From Solen grandis (taxonomy: Eukaryota > Mollusca > Bivalvia > Adapedonta > Solenidae): 64,000 bases of DNA. The position numbers and the translations under genes are program-made. Location of the stretch: assembly GCA_021229015.1 (NCBI GenBank), contig CM037782.1:60328541-60392540 (forward strand). Direction: 5' to 3'. Below, one piece after another: positions 38,166 through 50,458 of the stretch. The notes beneath the pieces were generated by a model that did no database searches, was not told the origin of the DNA, and saw only the letters and a program-made list of their open reading frames with translations. The first letter of the stretch is position 1. Every line of letters begins with the position of its first letter.

Positions 38166-39865
38166 GTGCATATTGTTCCATGGTGAAATGTTTTTATTAG
38201 GAGATTTTATGTTTTTAAGTAAGGTGATGAAGACTGTACAGCTATCAACTTGTGGATAAGGTTTTCCTGAATGTGTAAAGAGGTAATTAACACTGTGCAA
38301 TATTGTTTTGTTGTAATTGCATGATACGAAGCGTTACGTACAAAAACATGGATGTGGTTAATTTTGTATGTGACTCTCTTCTGGCTTTATTCCCAAGACA
38401 GTTTGATTGGTATAGTAGATGAATGCTAACTTTGCACTTTGTGAAAATAACTTTTTTTTTTAAGAAGAAGAAATTATAGTAAAACTTAAAACTCATGAAA
38501 AATCACTTTTATTGCCAAATCTTGCTACAGTGTATGCTTTATTTTTAATATTAATGATTTTATTTATTCACCTAAAAATAGGATTAACGCTGAAAGTTGG
38601 TTTTTGATAAAGCTTTAAAGAAAATACAATTTTCAAGTAGATCAGTTATTGTTATCTGTTGATATGGTAGATTATTTCAAGGCTGGCCTAGGTTTCAGAG
38701 ATTTATTTTCAAAACCGAACGTAATAATGCCTAAGTTGGTTTGTGTGCAGCACTTGATCACCCAGGAACCGATAGGTCACTAGGCTATGTGACCAAAATG
38801 TATTGAAAATGTGAAAAATCTCTGAACAAAGCAACATGTTTATCTGTTTGTTGATAGCTGTTCCAATTGGGTCTTCATATTACTTGCAAATTTTATTGAT
38901 ATAGGATATTATGATGAATGTTTGTATAATGAGAGTTGATTGTGTGACGGCGTGAATGAACATCTACCACTGTTGTTCAGATAGAATTAAACGTAGGATA
39001 CATAGAGGTTTCATAGAGGTTAAAGAAGAAGCCTTTTTTTTTTTTTTTTGTTGATGATAACGTCAGCCAGCATCTCTTGTCTGTGAGGCAAAAAAAAATA
39101 GTTCCATTTCTGGTCTCCAGCCAGAAAAAAGAAGGTCAATAGGTAAGGATATGTTGTTGTTTTTTTTTGTTTTTTTCTCTCCGAATGATGCAAAAAGAAA
39201 AAAAAGAAGTAAAGGAAAGATTTTTTACAGGCGGAAATTTAAGAAAAAAATTCAGGCTCAGTTGTGAAAAAAGAGGGTCGGTCAGGAGACCAAAAACGGA
39301 ACTTTTTTTTTTTTTTTCAATCTTATCCATGATGAAAGGAGTTCTTTGCTAATTTGGATATTTGGATCAGAAGAAAATATCAACAATTATTACAACAAGT
39401 AATAAGACATATTGCATTTTTGCCACAGTCTTTGATTTCATTTTCTAGAATTTGTTTTTATTTCACAGAAGACTTTATTAATAAGATTTTTCCTCTGCAC
39501 TTTGAAAGAATAATTGCAATTTGTTCAAGAAAATATTACTTTAAAGATTATATAAATGCTATCTACTTTGAAATGTTTCAACATACCATGAGAATTTTAA
39601 TTGTGAGGTAAAAAAAAAAAACTGATATAATTAAGATGTTGATATTGTTTTATAAAGAATATTGCATTTATCTGTTATTTCTGTGAGTGTGTGAATATGT
39701 TTTATCAGAAAGTATCATGTTGTATAAGGTATTGATAAACTGGACCAAGAACGTTGTAACTTATTTTAAATGATACTATTTTTAGAATTAAATTAAAGGT
39801 TGAATAATGAATGGAACTTATATTGATGGCCTTGGTCTATACCTGGAGTTTCCATGGCGATTAGT

Positions 39866-40093
39866 TTAACCCTTTCCCTCATAGACTCATTTTGACGCAC
39901 TCAGTAGGTACCACATAAAGCCTGATCTGCAGAAAACCACAGTTAAACCTTATCAAATTTAATTATAAAGTCCTCATTTCCAGACCACTGAGGAGCAGCG
40001 AACAGTATAAAACCTGATCACTCGCAGGCTGATCTGGTTTTATGCTGTTCGCATAGGTCTTTTCATGGTGTCCTCCATGAGGGAAAGGGTTAA
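39866..40093 (-). mobile_element. TTAA MITE family 1, copy 3 with a damaged palindrome
   Basis: TTAA on both sides and intact ends, but the central palindrome has lost one arm (cctgatcactcgcaggctga), making this copy about 14 bp shorter than the others. Confidence 0.85.
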
Positions 40094-40544
40094 GTCACTG
40101 ACTTCCTGATAAAGCTGAAAAGAGTACTGCCTACCCACCGGTTGGGCAGAAAATTGCTGGTACCCAGCTACAAAATTATGACCCATTATTCGATATTGGG
40201 CTTTCTATTTATGATAACTCGTGTACTTCTTTTCTTTGTGACATATGTACATGTCAGTAATGATATTCTTTAACATAATTCTACACACTGTCAAAAAGTT
40301 ATCTGAACGGAAATTGAATATAGACATATTTTGAGTGTACCAAATCTGTATTGTTAAGCACTTAGTGAACTGTGTTAAAATCATGACTATTGTATAATGG
40401 TTAGTTATTACAGATGGTAAATACCAAACAGTTGGGGTTTCTTTATACAATGACTGCATTTGCACAGGTACCCAGCTACCAGAGGTTAATAGTATATCAG
40501 GTACTCTGGTAAAAATAATGGACTCGTTACAGCCCTACTTCCTG

Positions 40545-40710
40545 TCACTCAGCCCCTCACTGTTGTGGGTTTGAGTCCCATTCTGGTCACTAAAATTCCT
40601 TCCAGTTGTCTTGTAGGTTTGGTGCCTCTGTACACTCAAGAGTTTTCCTCCACCTGTAATGACCTGGATGTCACTGCATGACTGAAGTATTGTCACAGTG
40701 ATGTTGTTGC
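40545..40710 (+). mobile_element. SINE family B, copy
   Basis: ctcagcccctcactgttgtg, B-box-like gtgggtttgagtcccattct, then tcctccacctgtaatgacct and atgactgaagtattgtcaca. Same order as the insert at 30200-30415, opposite orientation. Confidence 0.7.
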
Positions 40711-41276
40711 CAAAATTCTGCTGGCTAGGATACAGTTTTAAATTTGGTCATCCTTTAAGTTTGACGGTAGCTGACCTGGTTTAATTCTGGTTTCACTGGA
40801 TTTTTTTGTGTGTGGTAATTTTACATAAAGGGCCAATCAGAGTCTATATATCTACTTATGAATAGACCCTGGGTTAATCTACAGCTGAAATTGTATCTAT
40901 TTTATTGTAACTTTATGGTATCATTTAGATGCCTGTCTGTTTCAACCAAATTCCTTGAAGAACGTCAACATATAGCCAATTTAATGATCATAAATGGGCA
41001 ATTGTCTATACTGTGTTCAGTTTCAAGACATAGACAGTAGCATTTTATGTCCCAAACTTCATGTAATTTAGCTAAAATGATCAAAATAAGATACTTCTCT
41101 GAGTTATTTGATGTACCAGATCAGAAAATAGCTGCAGTTTTGTTTCTAAGCTTTATATGTTGCAGTATTTTCATAAGTGGTTGTGATAACCTTATTTTCT
41201 TTGACATAAAAGTAATAAATTTAAGACATGAAATTATTTTTCCTAAAAAGTACAAAAAGTGGAATCTTCAAATCTT

Positions 41277-41480
41277 GCGGGCATTCAGTATGACAAACCG
41301 TATGCAACTGTACGCTTACAATCAACTATGAAACTATCTCAGGGTCATAAGCCACAATGTTGATGTAAACCCATGTACAACACAAGGAGCACGTGAACAG
41401 CATGCTTTATGGTCCCAAGACAACTCCATAGCTGAATGTAAGCAACCGGTTGCATACGGTTTGTCATACTGAACGCATGC
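41277..41480. repeat. Foldback element with 54-bp arms
   Basis: Arm 41277-41330 (cagtatgacaaaccgtatgc inside) is the inverse of 41427-41480 (gcatacggtttgtcatactg) at about 88% identity, separated by about 96 bp. No coding content; likely a MITE. Confidence 0.8.
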
Positions 41481-42465
41481 CTGGTGTACAAATAATCTTG
41501 ACTGGACTCATTTAGAAGAAGAAATCTGATTGGCTGAAAAAAATAAGAAGGAAATCTGATTGGACAGTTTCAGTTCTTAGATGATATCCCATAATGCATT
41601 TTCTTTTTGTTGCCATAAGTGTGCATGAAGCTGAAAGGATGTAAAGCCAGTATTATTTATCTACACACTGTTATATAGACGTTATTTCCTTGTTGAAACT
41701 TTTCATCTGGATGTGACAATTGTTGTGTAGGTGTAGCTGTTGATCAATGTAAAGAGACATGTAATTGTTAATTAGTTGTACTTCTCATTTATTGATCCAT
41801 TCTGAAGGGACATGTATAAATTGTCAAGTCAATTAAAATGGGGGATAGAGAAACATTAGGAACGGGGGATATTGAATTTGTCATCATGGCAATGCTGTGG
41901 AAACAAAAAAAATAAAAATTGCCAAGTTGGAAATGAAAATAAATTCATAAAGTGTAAACATTTAAAATGTAAATATATTATGATCCTTACAACTTTCCTA
42001 TTTACAAGATAGAAATCCCTATATAAAAGCTATTATTATAAGGTACACTATTGCTTGGTCTTCATAACCGGAACCTATCATACATCATACATAATGTATG
42101 TACACATATAATCTATTGCTAAGGGGGATAACTTTTGCACAGTATTCCGTCATGAGAGTTGTGACGTCACACTATGTGGAAACTACAATGTTATATATTG
42201 TGTTATTTATAGCTTTTTTTCGATAACACGTTGACCCATGTTGACTCTGATGATATTGTGCACAAACGGAAAATACACAGCAGGATTTTATGACTCCATG
42301 TGGTAATAAAAATAAAATATGAAACAATAAAATTGAGCATAACATATTGAGTTGAACTTGTTTTACACCCAGTTTGATCATGTTTCTTTAAAATGGCCTG
42401 CAAGTCTTGATTAATCTTTAACCTCTGAAAGTTCTAAAATGTTTAAGCCTTATTAATAAGATTTT

Positions 42466-42690
42466 TAACATTTTGTCTCATATGGACTCATTTTGATGCA
42501 TTGGCAAGCAGAGCAGCCCCTGATGAGACGTTCCTATAGAAGCTGTCTGATCAGGGTCTCCTGTTTGCTTGCTCAGCATTGTAGCTCAGATTCTCCACAG
42601 CCTGCATGGCAAAGAAAGCTCCAATTTAAAGGTAACTTCGATAATGATCATCGGATCATAACTTGTACATAAATATTCATGAGATAATAA
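42466..42690. mobile_element. TTAA MITE family 2, copy 5
   Basis: ggactcattttgatgcattg, gtctgatcagggtctcctgt, gtagctcagattctccacag and aaatattcatgagataat in family order. Confidence 0.7.
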
Positions 42691-43179
42691 CATTTTATGC
42701 AAATGAAGAGCATTTGAGCGTTATACGGACTGTTTCATGTTTGGAAAGCAAACATTTTGCATTTATATCAAATTCATGTGATAGTAAGGGACAGCTAAAC
42801 CTGCATAATGTATCTACTGGATTGTGAACACTCCTGTAGTACAATGGTACAGCGCATACTTGTAACAGAAATAAAAGTATGCAATAACCTTATATACCAA
42901 ATAAAAAGTTTTGTTGCTCTTTGAATGGTTAACAGTTGGCTAAAACTGCCATGCAATGATTTGAAAGAATCGAAAGATTTTTATAACACAGTTTTGTACA
43001 AGAACATAGACTCAAATAAGATCCAAAAGCAATTAATGCTTGTTGATCACGTGATAGTTGAAACCAATCAAACACTACGTTTTAAAATGGAATTGTCGCA
43101 GAGAAAATACGTGTCAACACTAACCGACAGGTCGTGCTTGATCCACCCGCTGAAGATGTAAATAAGGGCATTTTTATTG

Positions 43180-43605
43180 TGCCATTGATAGTTGCTTAGC
43201 TTATAAGGGTAGTTCCAGGGTTGAATTCCACCAGCAATTTTTATCGCTAAGTAAAACTTATATATTTAAGGGCGAATTTCATAACCAAATAGTTAATTTC
43301 TTAACAATTATTGACTTTTATTAAGGTAATAATTCAGTTCAGCTTAACCACGTACTTGAATATTTCCCAGAATTGCAATGGTGGAATGTGTATCTATCTA
43401 GTTCAAGAATTTAAGTATTACTTAGCGCTAAGTAATGTTGGTGGAATTCGAGCCAGGACTGGTTGACCCGGTGTCAGGATAATGTGACTGGCTGTGGCTA
43501 ATATGTCACGTGTCTATGATGTGGGGTTTTGCTGGGAGAGAGCGCTATACATGTACCTGTATCATTCAAAGTCCCCAAATGACTGAAATACTATCGTTGA
43601 GAAGC
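43180..43605 (+). mobile_element. SINE family A copy interrupted by a MITE
   Basis: Left piece ends gggtagttccagg at 43219; right piece resumes ccaggactggttgacccggt at 43453 and runs to about aaatgactgaaatactatcg. The head is missing. Confidence 0.75.
43220..43452. mobile_element. MITE family P, intact copy with 5-bp target-site duplication
   Basis: 233 bp, ends gttgaattccaccagcaatt and the inverse ggtggaattcgag. Flanked by ccagg on both sides (43215-43219 and 43453-43457). Sub-terminal cgctaagtaa / acttagcg palindromes are part of the inverted repeats. Confidence 0.8.
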
Positions 43606-44112
43606 TCATAATCAGTTAGGTTTTACCAGATACTGGAATAACTCGACAATAAAGCAGTGAGACATTATAGCTCCCTCACGTGTATCAGACTCTCAAATAA
43701 CTGCATGTAATAGTATCGATATTCTGTAAAAATCTAGTCCATAAATAAAAAATGCCGTAAAAATCCATCGCCATTAGTTGTAAAAAGTCGAAGGCAAATG
43801 TACTCGTTCTAATGGTGGAAAGAGCGTAGATCGACGATATACAGGTTTGTATTGTTTTGGTGCTGCTTTGTCCATTCTTTACATTGTAAAATGTTCATCA
43901 TACAATAGATATAAAAAAAATATATGAAATGGTCGATATTTCCAGATAATTTTCAGAGAACCTTAACTAGTTTGTTCACATAATTTCATTTCCAAGACGT
44001 GGTTCGGGTTTTCGCGGACCCCACGGTTTTTAAATCATGAAACCACAAATTAATGTACCCATGGAGTTGAGAGTGAGCGAAGAAACGAACGACTTTTTTC
44101 CAAGCCCTCGTA

Positions 44113-44138
44113 TATTTATTTATTTATTTATTTATTTT
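44113..44138. repeat. (TATT)n microsatellite
   Basis: About six tattta units. Confidence 0.9.
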
Positions 44139-44744
44139 TGAAGGTATACATACCAGTAGTTCCCATGTGATGGCAAAGGCTCTGATAGACCACTTTTTGG
44201 CAGCCATTTTGTTAGGCATACGTTAATGCAGGCTGAAATCTGAGAAGTCACTACTGTACTTTAAGTAAATCATTTTTAATATGAAAATAATATTTAAATA
44301 AATAAATTTAAAGGTAAAAACTTAATAACCATAAAAGATGATTTTATACTTTTTTTTTCTTTACGGTCGTTCATTTTATTTTGCATTTTTGTGCATATAT
44401 CTATATTAGAAATATTTTTTCCTAAAATATGACTTTTGCTATTTTAGAGCAGAAATAACAAAGTTATAGGAAAAACAATTTCTGCTTCTATGTACATGTA
44501 ATTCATTTAAAAAAGCTCTAAACTTACTCTTCAAAATGACCGAAAAGAGTCGGGATATTCACTGATGTGGAAGCTATTAAATTCTCGAAAAAACAAAACA
44601 CACACGAAACACACAACGTTATTATACATTTTATTATATTATTTAGCTATTTCAGCTGTTTATTTAAGCAAAGTACAACGAATAAAAGAACTTGCTGCTA
44701 CGGTGACGTACCGGGGTTCCAACCAACAAACCTCATATGGTTGA

Positions 44745-45756
44745 CTAACCAGTTTTCGGGGTATAACAAGTTTTCGGGGTATTTTACTTTTACACCGTTT
44801 GCGCGGGAGAACGTGATATGACGAGTTGTTTTCGCTGTCCCATATGATCAAAACAAATGTCAGCCATGCTCTAATATTCAAATTAAGACATCATGTGACT
44901 TCTTGTGTACATTCTAGACAATGTTTACGATGCACGTCCATTTCATTAAAATCTTGAACTCGTACTTGATTAGCTATTTTGTAGATCAAACTCATCTGAA
45001 TTATTTAAATTGACATATTTTCAAATGAAAGTCCATTTATATTTTTTATTTAAGTTAATACAACTTACAGGTTTAGTATTTTGAGCAGACAGCAAACTAA
45101 ATGTTATAAATTACCCGGATAATAAGTCGCATGATGGCTTAATTTGAATAAAAAAATGGTGGATATTTATTATGAATTTTAAGGGGTTGGAAAATAGCTT
45201 GTGCAGGAAGCTTTTTAAGGTGTGTAAAGTATATGTTTCGTGACGAATATGTGTAAAAATGTTTCAGTTGTCCATATGTGTCATCAATGGTAACTGTCAT
45301 TAAGTTTAAAATGAAAAAAAAAATGATCGTCGAACGGGGTGTGTGTAAGGTCAGCTGTTTTCGCGGATAAAACTTTTTTCCGACCGCGGATGCCACTCAG
45401 AAAAAAAAATCAGATCAGCATCTCAGACGAAATAAATGCTCTATAAATATCAAATCATAACAGCACTAATTCCCAGATATGGAATTTTGATGCATATTTA
45501 ACTAATAGAGTATGTTGAGCTTAATTTGAAAATACCCCGAAAACTTGTTAGTAACTTTTTATGTCATCACCGTTGACCTACATTGGAATGAACGCTGCTC
45601 TGTTTTGATCGAAATGAATTTAAGATCGCAAATGTGTACAGGAGTGACAAAATTTATTGTTGCACCTGCACCCCTTTATTCTAATTAAATGGAAATTTTA
45701 ATGATATTTGATATGCTAATATGGATCGATCTCGTTAGTACCCCGAAAACTTGTTA
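44745..45756. repeat. 1-kb unit bounded by 'taacaagttttcggggta' inverted repeats
   Basis: The 18-bp motif occurs at 44745-44763 (one change) and 44764-44781 in one orientation, and inverted at 45533-45550 and 45739-45756. The pattern suggests a transposable unit with doubled ends, or one element nested in another. No transposase-like frame was seen. Confidence 0.6.
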
Positions 45757-46595
45757 GACCATCATACTCAGGGTAACTGTATATACCGAGGGCTGACCTC
45801 GAAATTATTTTAAGTGTATATAGAAACAGGAGATGTAGTTAGCCCACAATATATCTAGATTTAAGTCAGCTGTTAACATTCACAGGACTTTATACAAAGG
45901 GAAACAACTCTAACATCAGACAGGCCAAATTATGAAATCAGTGATAAAAACGAATAAGTAGTATCTTTTGATACATTAGTTGTTAAATAAATCCTGAATG
46001 AATATTGACTGAGTTAACTGTTTGTTTGAAATATATGTCACAATTGATATTCTTGAATAATTCGTATGAATCATTTCAATTTATCTTGCAACTATCGGAA
46101 CACCTCGCCCATTTCTACGAAATCCGAACACCGACGGATAAGGCCGAGTAGTTACGATTGCATTGCAACACCTCTCCAGAGCACCAGTATCCCCGCCGAA
46201 TGTTGCACGGTATAGCAACAGGGAAGATGCGATATTTCCAATAACCAGAAATATTACTCAGTGATATCTTCTACAAATAAAATAATTTTATTGTTTTAAT
46301 GAAAGAGATCATTTGGCGTAGTGAAATGTCAAGAATATGCTAAACTACTTGCGACCACGTGACCGTGACGTCACTAAACGCAATACAAGACTGCCAACAT
46401 TTGCCTCCGCTTGAAAAGAGAAAATTACCCGTAAGAGTTTCAATTCTTTATCGATTTCTATGGGACATGTACATGTGTCAGTCTAACGGAAAAAAAAATG
46501 CTTTACACGGAATCACCATCAGCAGCTGTCATAACGTAAAATCTTGGAACAAATGTAGTCCGCTCGCAAACAAATAAATTCAGGAATATATTATA

Positions 46596-46718
46596 AACAC
46601 ATTCAATCAATTTTATAAAAGAAATGTTACTCTGTCCAAATTTCTGCCACAGAGTAAGTACGTGTTCATACCTCACACTTCAAACATACCTTATTCTTAG
46701 CATAAATATTATGATTTT
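46596..46718. repeat. Dispersed repeat, partner of 51788-51902
   Basis: caatcaattttataaaagaa ... taccttattcttagcataaa is the inverse of 51788-51902 at roughly 85% by eye. Confidence 0.65.
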
Positions 46719-48494
46719 AATCAGTACAATTGATGTATTCCTCATCTTAATTGTCTGTTTATTTATGTATTCATAATTATATTTATCTATGATTAGGAAA
46801 TACATAGCTTTACGTGTTTCGCCACGGGTGTTTGAAGTTCTATCAATAAATAAGTATAATATAGTAAAAGATAACCCCGTATATAATAAAAGGACTGCAT
46901 TTTTATTATACAATATACGGGACTCATTTTTAACTATAGTACTTATTTATGACAGGACTTCAAACTCCTGTGGTTTCTCAGCTAACATGCCACAAGTCTT
47001 TTTCTTCAACACTACTACAGTCCTTCCCAGACATATTCGTCTTTTCCTTCCAATGTCTTCCCCAGGTCTCCTCAGTAATTCCCAGTTCCTCTAGGCGTAA
47101 GAAAAAAGGTTACTTGTTTCCTCTAACCCGACCGACCCTATTTTTTGTACCGACCCTAAACTTTTTTTCGTAGCATTCGGGCTATTGCGGTTGCTTAACG
47201 CTGTTGTTGTTTGTTTGTTTTTTTTGTTTTTTTGTTTTTTTTGGTCAATTCCTCTATCGACCCTATTATTTTCGGAGATGTTAGTGGAAACAAACAATAT
47301 TTTTTCCCCTTTTCAATCTCACTACCTCCATCCCTTGCATTCTCTCCTTTTCTCCTCAAATAGTCTTCACATATGACAGTTCTGGTAACTCCCTAGTGAG
47401 GCAAACTATTTTTCTCCAACAATTTGAAGGAAATGTTGCAATGTAATCGTGAGTGTGGGAGAAAGAAGAAAGACATTGAAAGGATGAGATGGAGGGACTA
47501 AAAACGTTCGAAGCAAAGAGCAGCTGGGAATAAAGCATGGATATTGTTAGGGCTTATAAAGCAACTTAGAATAAACGTAGGGTTTTAGCATGAATAAGAA
47601 GGAGAAAAAGAAAACAAGTAACTGGTGTTGCACGCAACACATGAGTCCCCTACCGGTGAGGTGCATATTTTTACCGTTACCAAATCATCCAGAAATTTGG
47701 TCCGAGAAAATAAGAAAATTAGTTAATTTTTGGTTCAAAATTACAAATTCTCAGCATTCATTAACATTCATTAACGTATAAAATATTTAATCTTAAAGAT
47801 GGAAATAGTAATTTGATAAACAGTTGAAGTAAAAGTCTTAGACTTATTCTTGGTGAATTAGGTTTATCATATTTATGGAAATGTATTTTTCTACGTTTAA
47901 ATGAAATGAATGAGCAAATAAATAATTTCCTTGTCGTGAAATATATACGGGAAGGTGTCGCTGTAAGGCACGTGCTCTCCGTGCGTCTTTCCAGTAGTTA
48001 AGTCATTCAGCTTTGGGCAGCCGACAGTGCAACAGCGTTAATTTTTATATAAACTTGATTTACATGTCTAGAAGTTAGATATGAAAACGTCTTCAGATTT
48101 TCAGGGTCATTGAGTTATGTGTAATATGTACTATGATTCATCATAATTATTCTATATGTGCTGCAAATATTTTGTAAGGTGGGATGTTTGACTTGTTTCA
48201 ACATGTCGGTTGCTCGAGTGCTTACTACGATTACAAAAAAGTAATTAAGTGATCTTGTGTTTGTTTTTTATATTACTAGTATATATGGAATGTAGAAGGG
48301 AACAAAGATAATGTTACAAACATGCAATTAAATTCAGTCATAAGAAAACGTTACGATAATTATTCACAGGAATGATTTGCTGACGTGAACAATATATAAA
48401 AATTAGAAACTTACAGATAATTTAAATAGATTTTTCAGCAAAAAAACAAACAAAAAACAACAAAAACACTACTTGAATAGCATTATTTGCAATA

Positions 48495-48977
48495 AATATA
48501 GGGTAGCGTTATCTAGACTTAGATGTTCAGCCCATAAACTTGCTATATACAAAGATATATTCCGTAATATAACAAGAAATGATTGAACAGGTTCTGAATG
48601 TAATATGTGTCAAGCTGAAAATGAATATCACGTATTACTTGTCTGTCCATTCTACTCCGAGTTAATAAAAATAAATGTATCAACGAGACCTGTAAATAAA
48701 TTCGCAACGTTATCACTAATGCAAAACGATAATAAAAAGTCATTAACGAATTATGGAAAGTTTTTTTTGCTATGATCGAAAGAGTGGAAATAAATATATC
48801 AATATGTTTATATTTATTTTCTCTTTTTAGATATGATTTTTTGAGTTTTGTTTTGTTTTTGTGCTAGGCTAAATATTATAATGAAATTGTACTTTTCAGC
48901 TACTTGTACCGCCAAATTGTAGTTGGAAATGAACATGTATGTGTTTATGCCAATAAAATATTTTGACTTTGACTTGT
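48495..48977 (+). mobile_element. Non-LTR retrotransposon (LINE) 3' end, decayed
   Basis: The + strand reads LSRLRCSAHKLAIYKD and then, after an in-frame stop, CNMCQAENEYHVLLVCPFY, the C-terminal Cys/His knuckle (C-x2-C-x7-H-x4-C) common at the end of LINE ORF2. Stops and an indel break the frame. The element ends with aataaaatattttgactttg + acttg, a repeat-like LINE tail. 5' truncation is the usual outcome of target-primed reverse transcription. Confidence 0.75.
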
Positions 48978-49169
48978 TCATTCAGTGATAAAAACCGAAT
49001 ATTAAACGTGGCTAGTGACACATAGGCTTTATTTTCGTCAAAATTAGAGTACCGTGCTGTAATTCGGTACCTGTTTTGAAAAGGAAATCAGGCAAGGAAT
49101 AAATAGAAAGAAATAGTTAATACCCACATGTTATACGAACTAAGCCGACATACATAATCATCTTGATAA

Positions 49170-49310
49170 GTGACAAAATTTTCTTAGAAATGAAATATTT
49201 GGGCATTTTAATTTGAGAAACAAAATTGATGAAATTACGCTCTAAGTATTTAAGTTTTACTCAGCGCTAAGTAATACTGTATGGTTGCTGGATTTCGAGC
49301 CTAAACAGTA
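49170..49310. mobile_element. MITE family P, decayed copy
   Basis: acgctctaagtatttaagtt, ctcagcgctaagtaatactg and gctggatttcgagcc match one end of family P. Confidence 0.5.
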
Positions 49311-49979
49311 ATTTTATTAACTTGCAAGATATACATTTCATTGTTACATAAAACACATATCATAGATTTACATATTATAAACACGTATACATGTAAAAAT
49401 ATAATACATAGTATGACTCCATTTGCATACAAATTTATTCGGCAAACCCATTAGGTCAAGTGAAGGATAACCTGAATGGTACGTCATGTAAATTAACCCA
49501 TCAAAATACCTACTTATCTGTCGAGAAACTGTCTATATACAGGAGTGTACACGTGAATTACTGATTACATCACGTGAATTACTAATTACATATTTGTTTA
49601 GACCTTGTACTATTCATCTATCCGATTAACTTTTAATGCGTAAAATGAGCAATTTATCATTCATAATGAATGACATTGTGATCGGATATTTGCGTTAAGT
49701 AATAGTTTTAATGGTGTCCACTTGTCACCTGACCGGTGTTACGTTATAATTGCAAAAACGTTTGTGTAGCTATTTTCGTCACTCTGATGCTTTGACGTGT
49801 CCTTTCCGGTATATGTCATCATAAAAACATGTTTATTCATATGTCCTAAATGAGTTTATAGCTGGGAATGGTCAAAAGCATGGCAACAACTTAATGACCA
49901 ATCAAGTTAATATTTGGCCAATACGTTTTCCGCATACGTCAACAGTTTGATTGACAGCTGTCTACACTAATACTATAGG

Positions 49980-50076
49980 GAATGGCTCCGCCCACACGGA
50001 GAGAAAACATTTTTATTAATGCAATTTTCGTTCAGGATTCAATTAGTGAAGACATTTCGAGTGATAATAGTGCGCG
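49980..50076 (+). promoter_or_regulatory. Putative promoter and 5' UTR of the SOD-like gene
   Basis: A GC-box-like ggctccgcccac at about 49983 is followed by an AT-rich tttttattaa near 50008, about 65 bases before the ATG. The order fits a core promoter with a short 5' UTR, but it is a visual reading only. A further upstream non-coding exon cannot be excluded. Confidence 0.3.
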
Positions 50077-50458
50077 ATGAGGACATTTTTGATATTATCT
50101 TTGTGTGTTCTGGGAACACTTTCCCAGCAAGGATTCCAACCGGGCGTTAACTTAAACAATGTTGGGCCCAATACGGGCTTCGTCAACAGTAATACGGGAC
50201 AAGCACGGTCCGGTTTTGGGCAACAACAGCCCGGGTTTGGACAACAGCAGCCTGGTTTCGGACAACAGCAACCTGGTTTCGGACAACAGCAACCTGGTTT
50301 TGGACAGCCACAGACAGGTTTCGGTCAACCTGGTCGAAACTTTCAAGCAGGTGGATTCAGTTCCCCATTCGGACCGTTCCAGCAGAGTGGCATGCCATTT
50401 GGCCAAGGTGGCATCGGCGGCCAAGTGTTCGGTGGCAGACAAGGACCCGGCGGACAAG
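50077..50458 (+). CDS. Exon 1 of SOD-like gene: signal peptide and GFGQQQP heptad array
   Basis: Encodes residues 1-127 plus one base of codon 128. It begins with [17 protein letters not shown], a short basic start followed by a hydrophobic core, so a typical signal peptide with cleavage likely near residue 17. The rest is rich in G, Q, F and P. The donor is gtgcgt at 50459. The open frame continues only three codons into the intron before a stop, so splicing is needed to reach the SOD domain. Confidence 0.88.

Larger units (their letters stand above)
38166..50076. other. Region between the two genes, no further gene recognised
   Basis: The first few hundred bases are the 3' UTR of the ARFGAP1-like gene; no canonical poly-A signal stands out near the stop. 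The rest is AT-rich with the repeats listed separately. 38170-39860, 40710-41270, 41490-42460, 42700-43180, 43610-44740, 45760-46590, 46720-48490 and 49310-49980 hold nothing named beyond simple-sequence tracts. Confidence 0.55.

Noticed and set aside
42925..43161. Open frame with a glyoxalase-like 'ESKDFYNTVLY' phrase
   Set aside because: One short phrase without the other family motifs; 78 codons, AT-rich, no splice partners.
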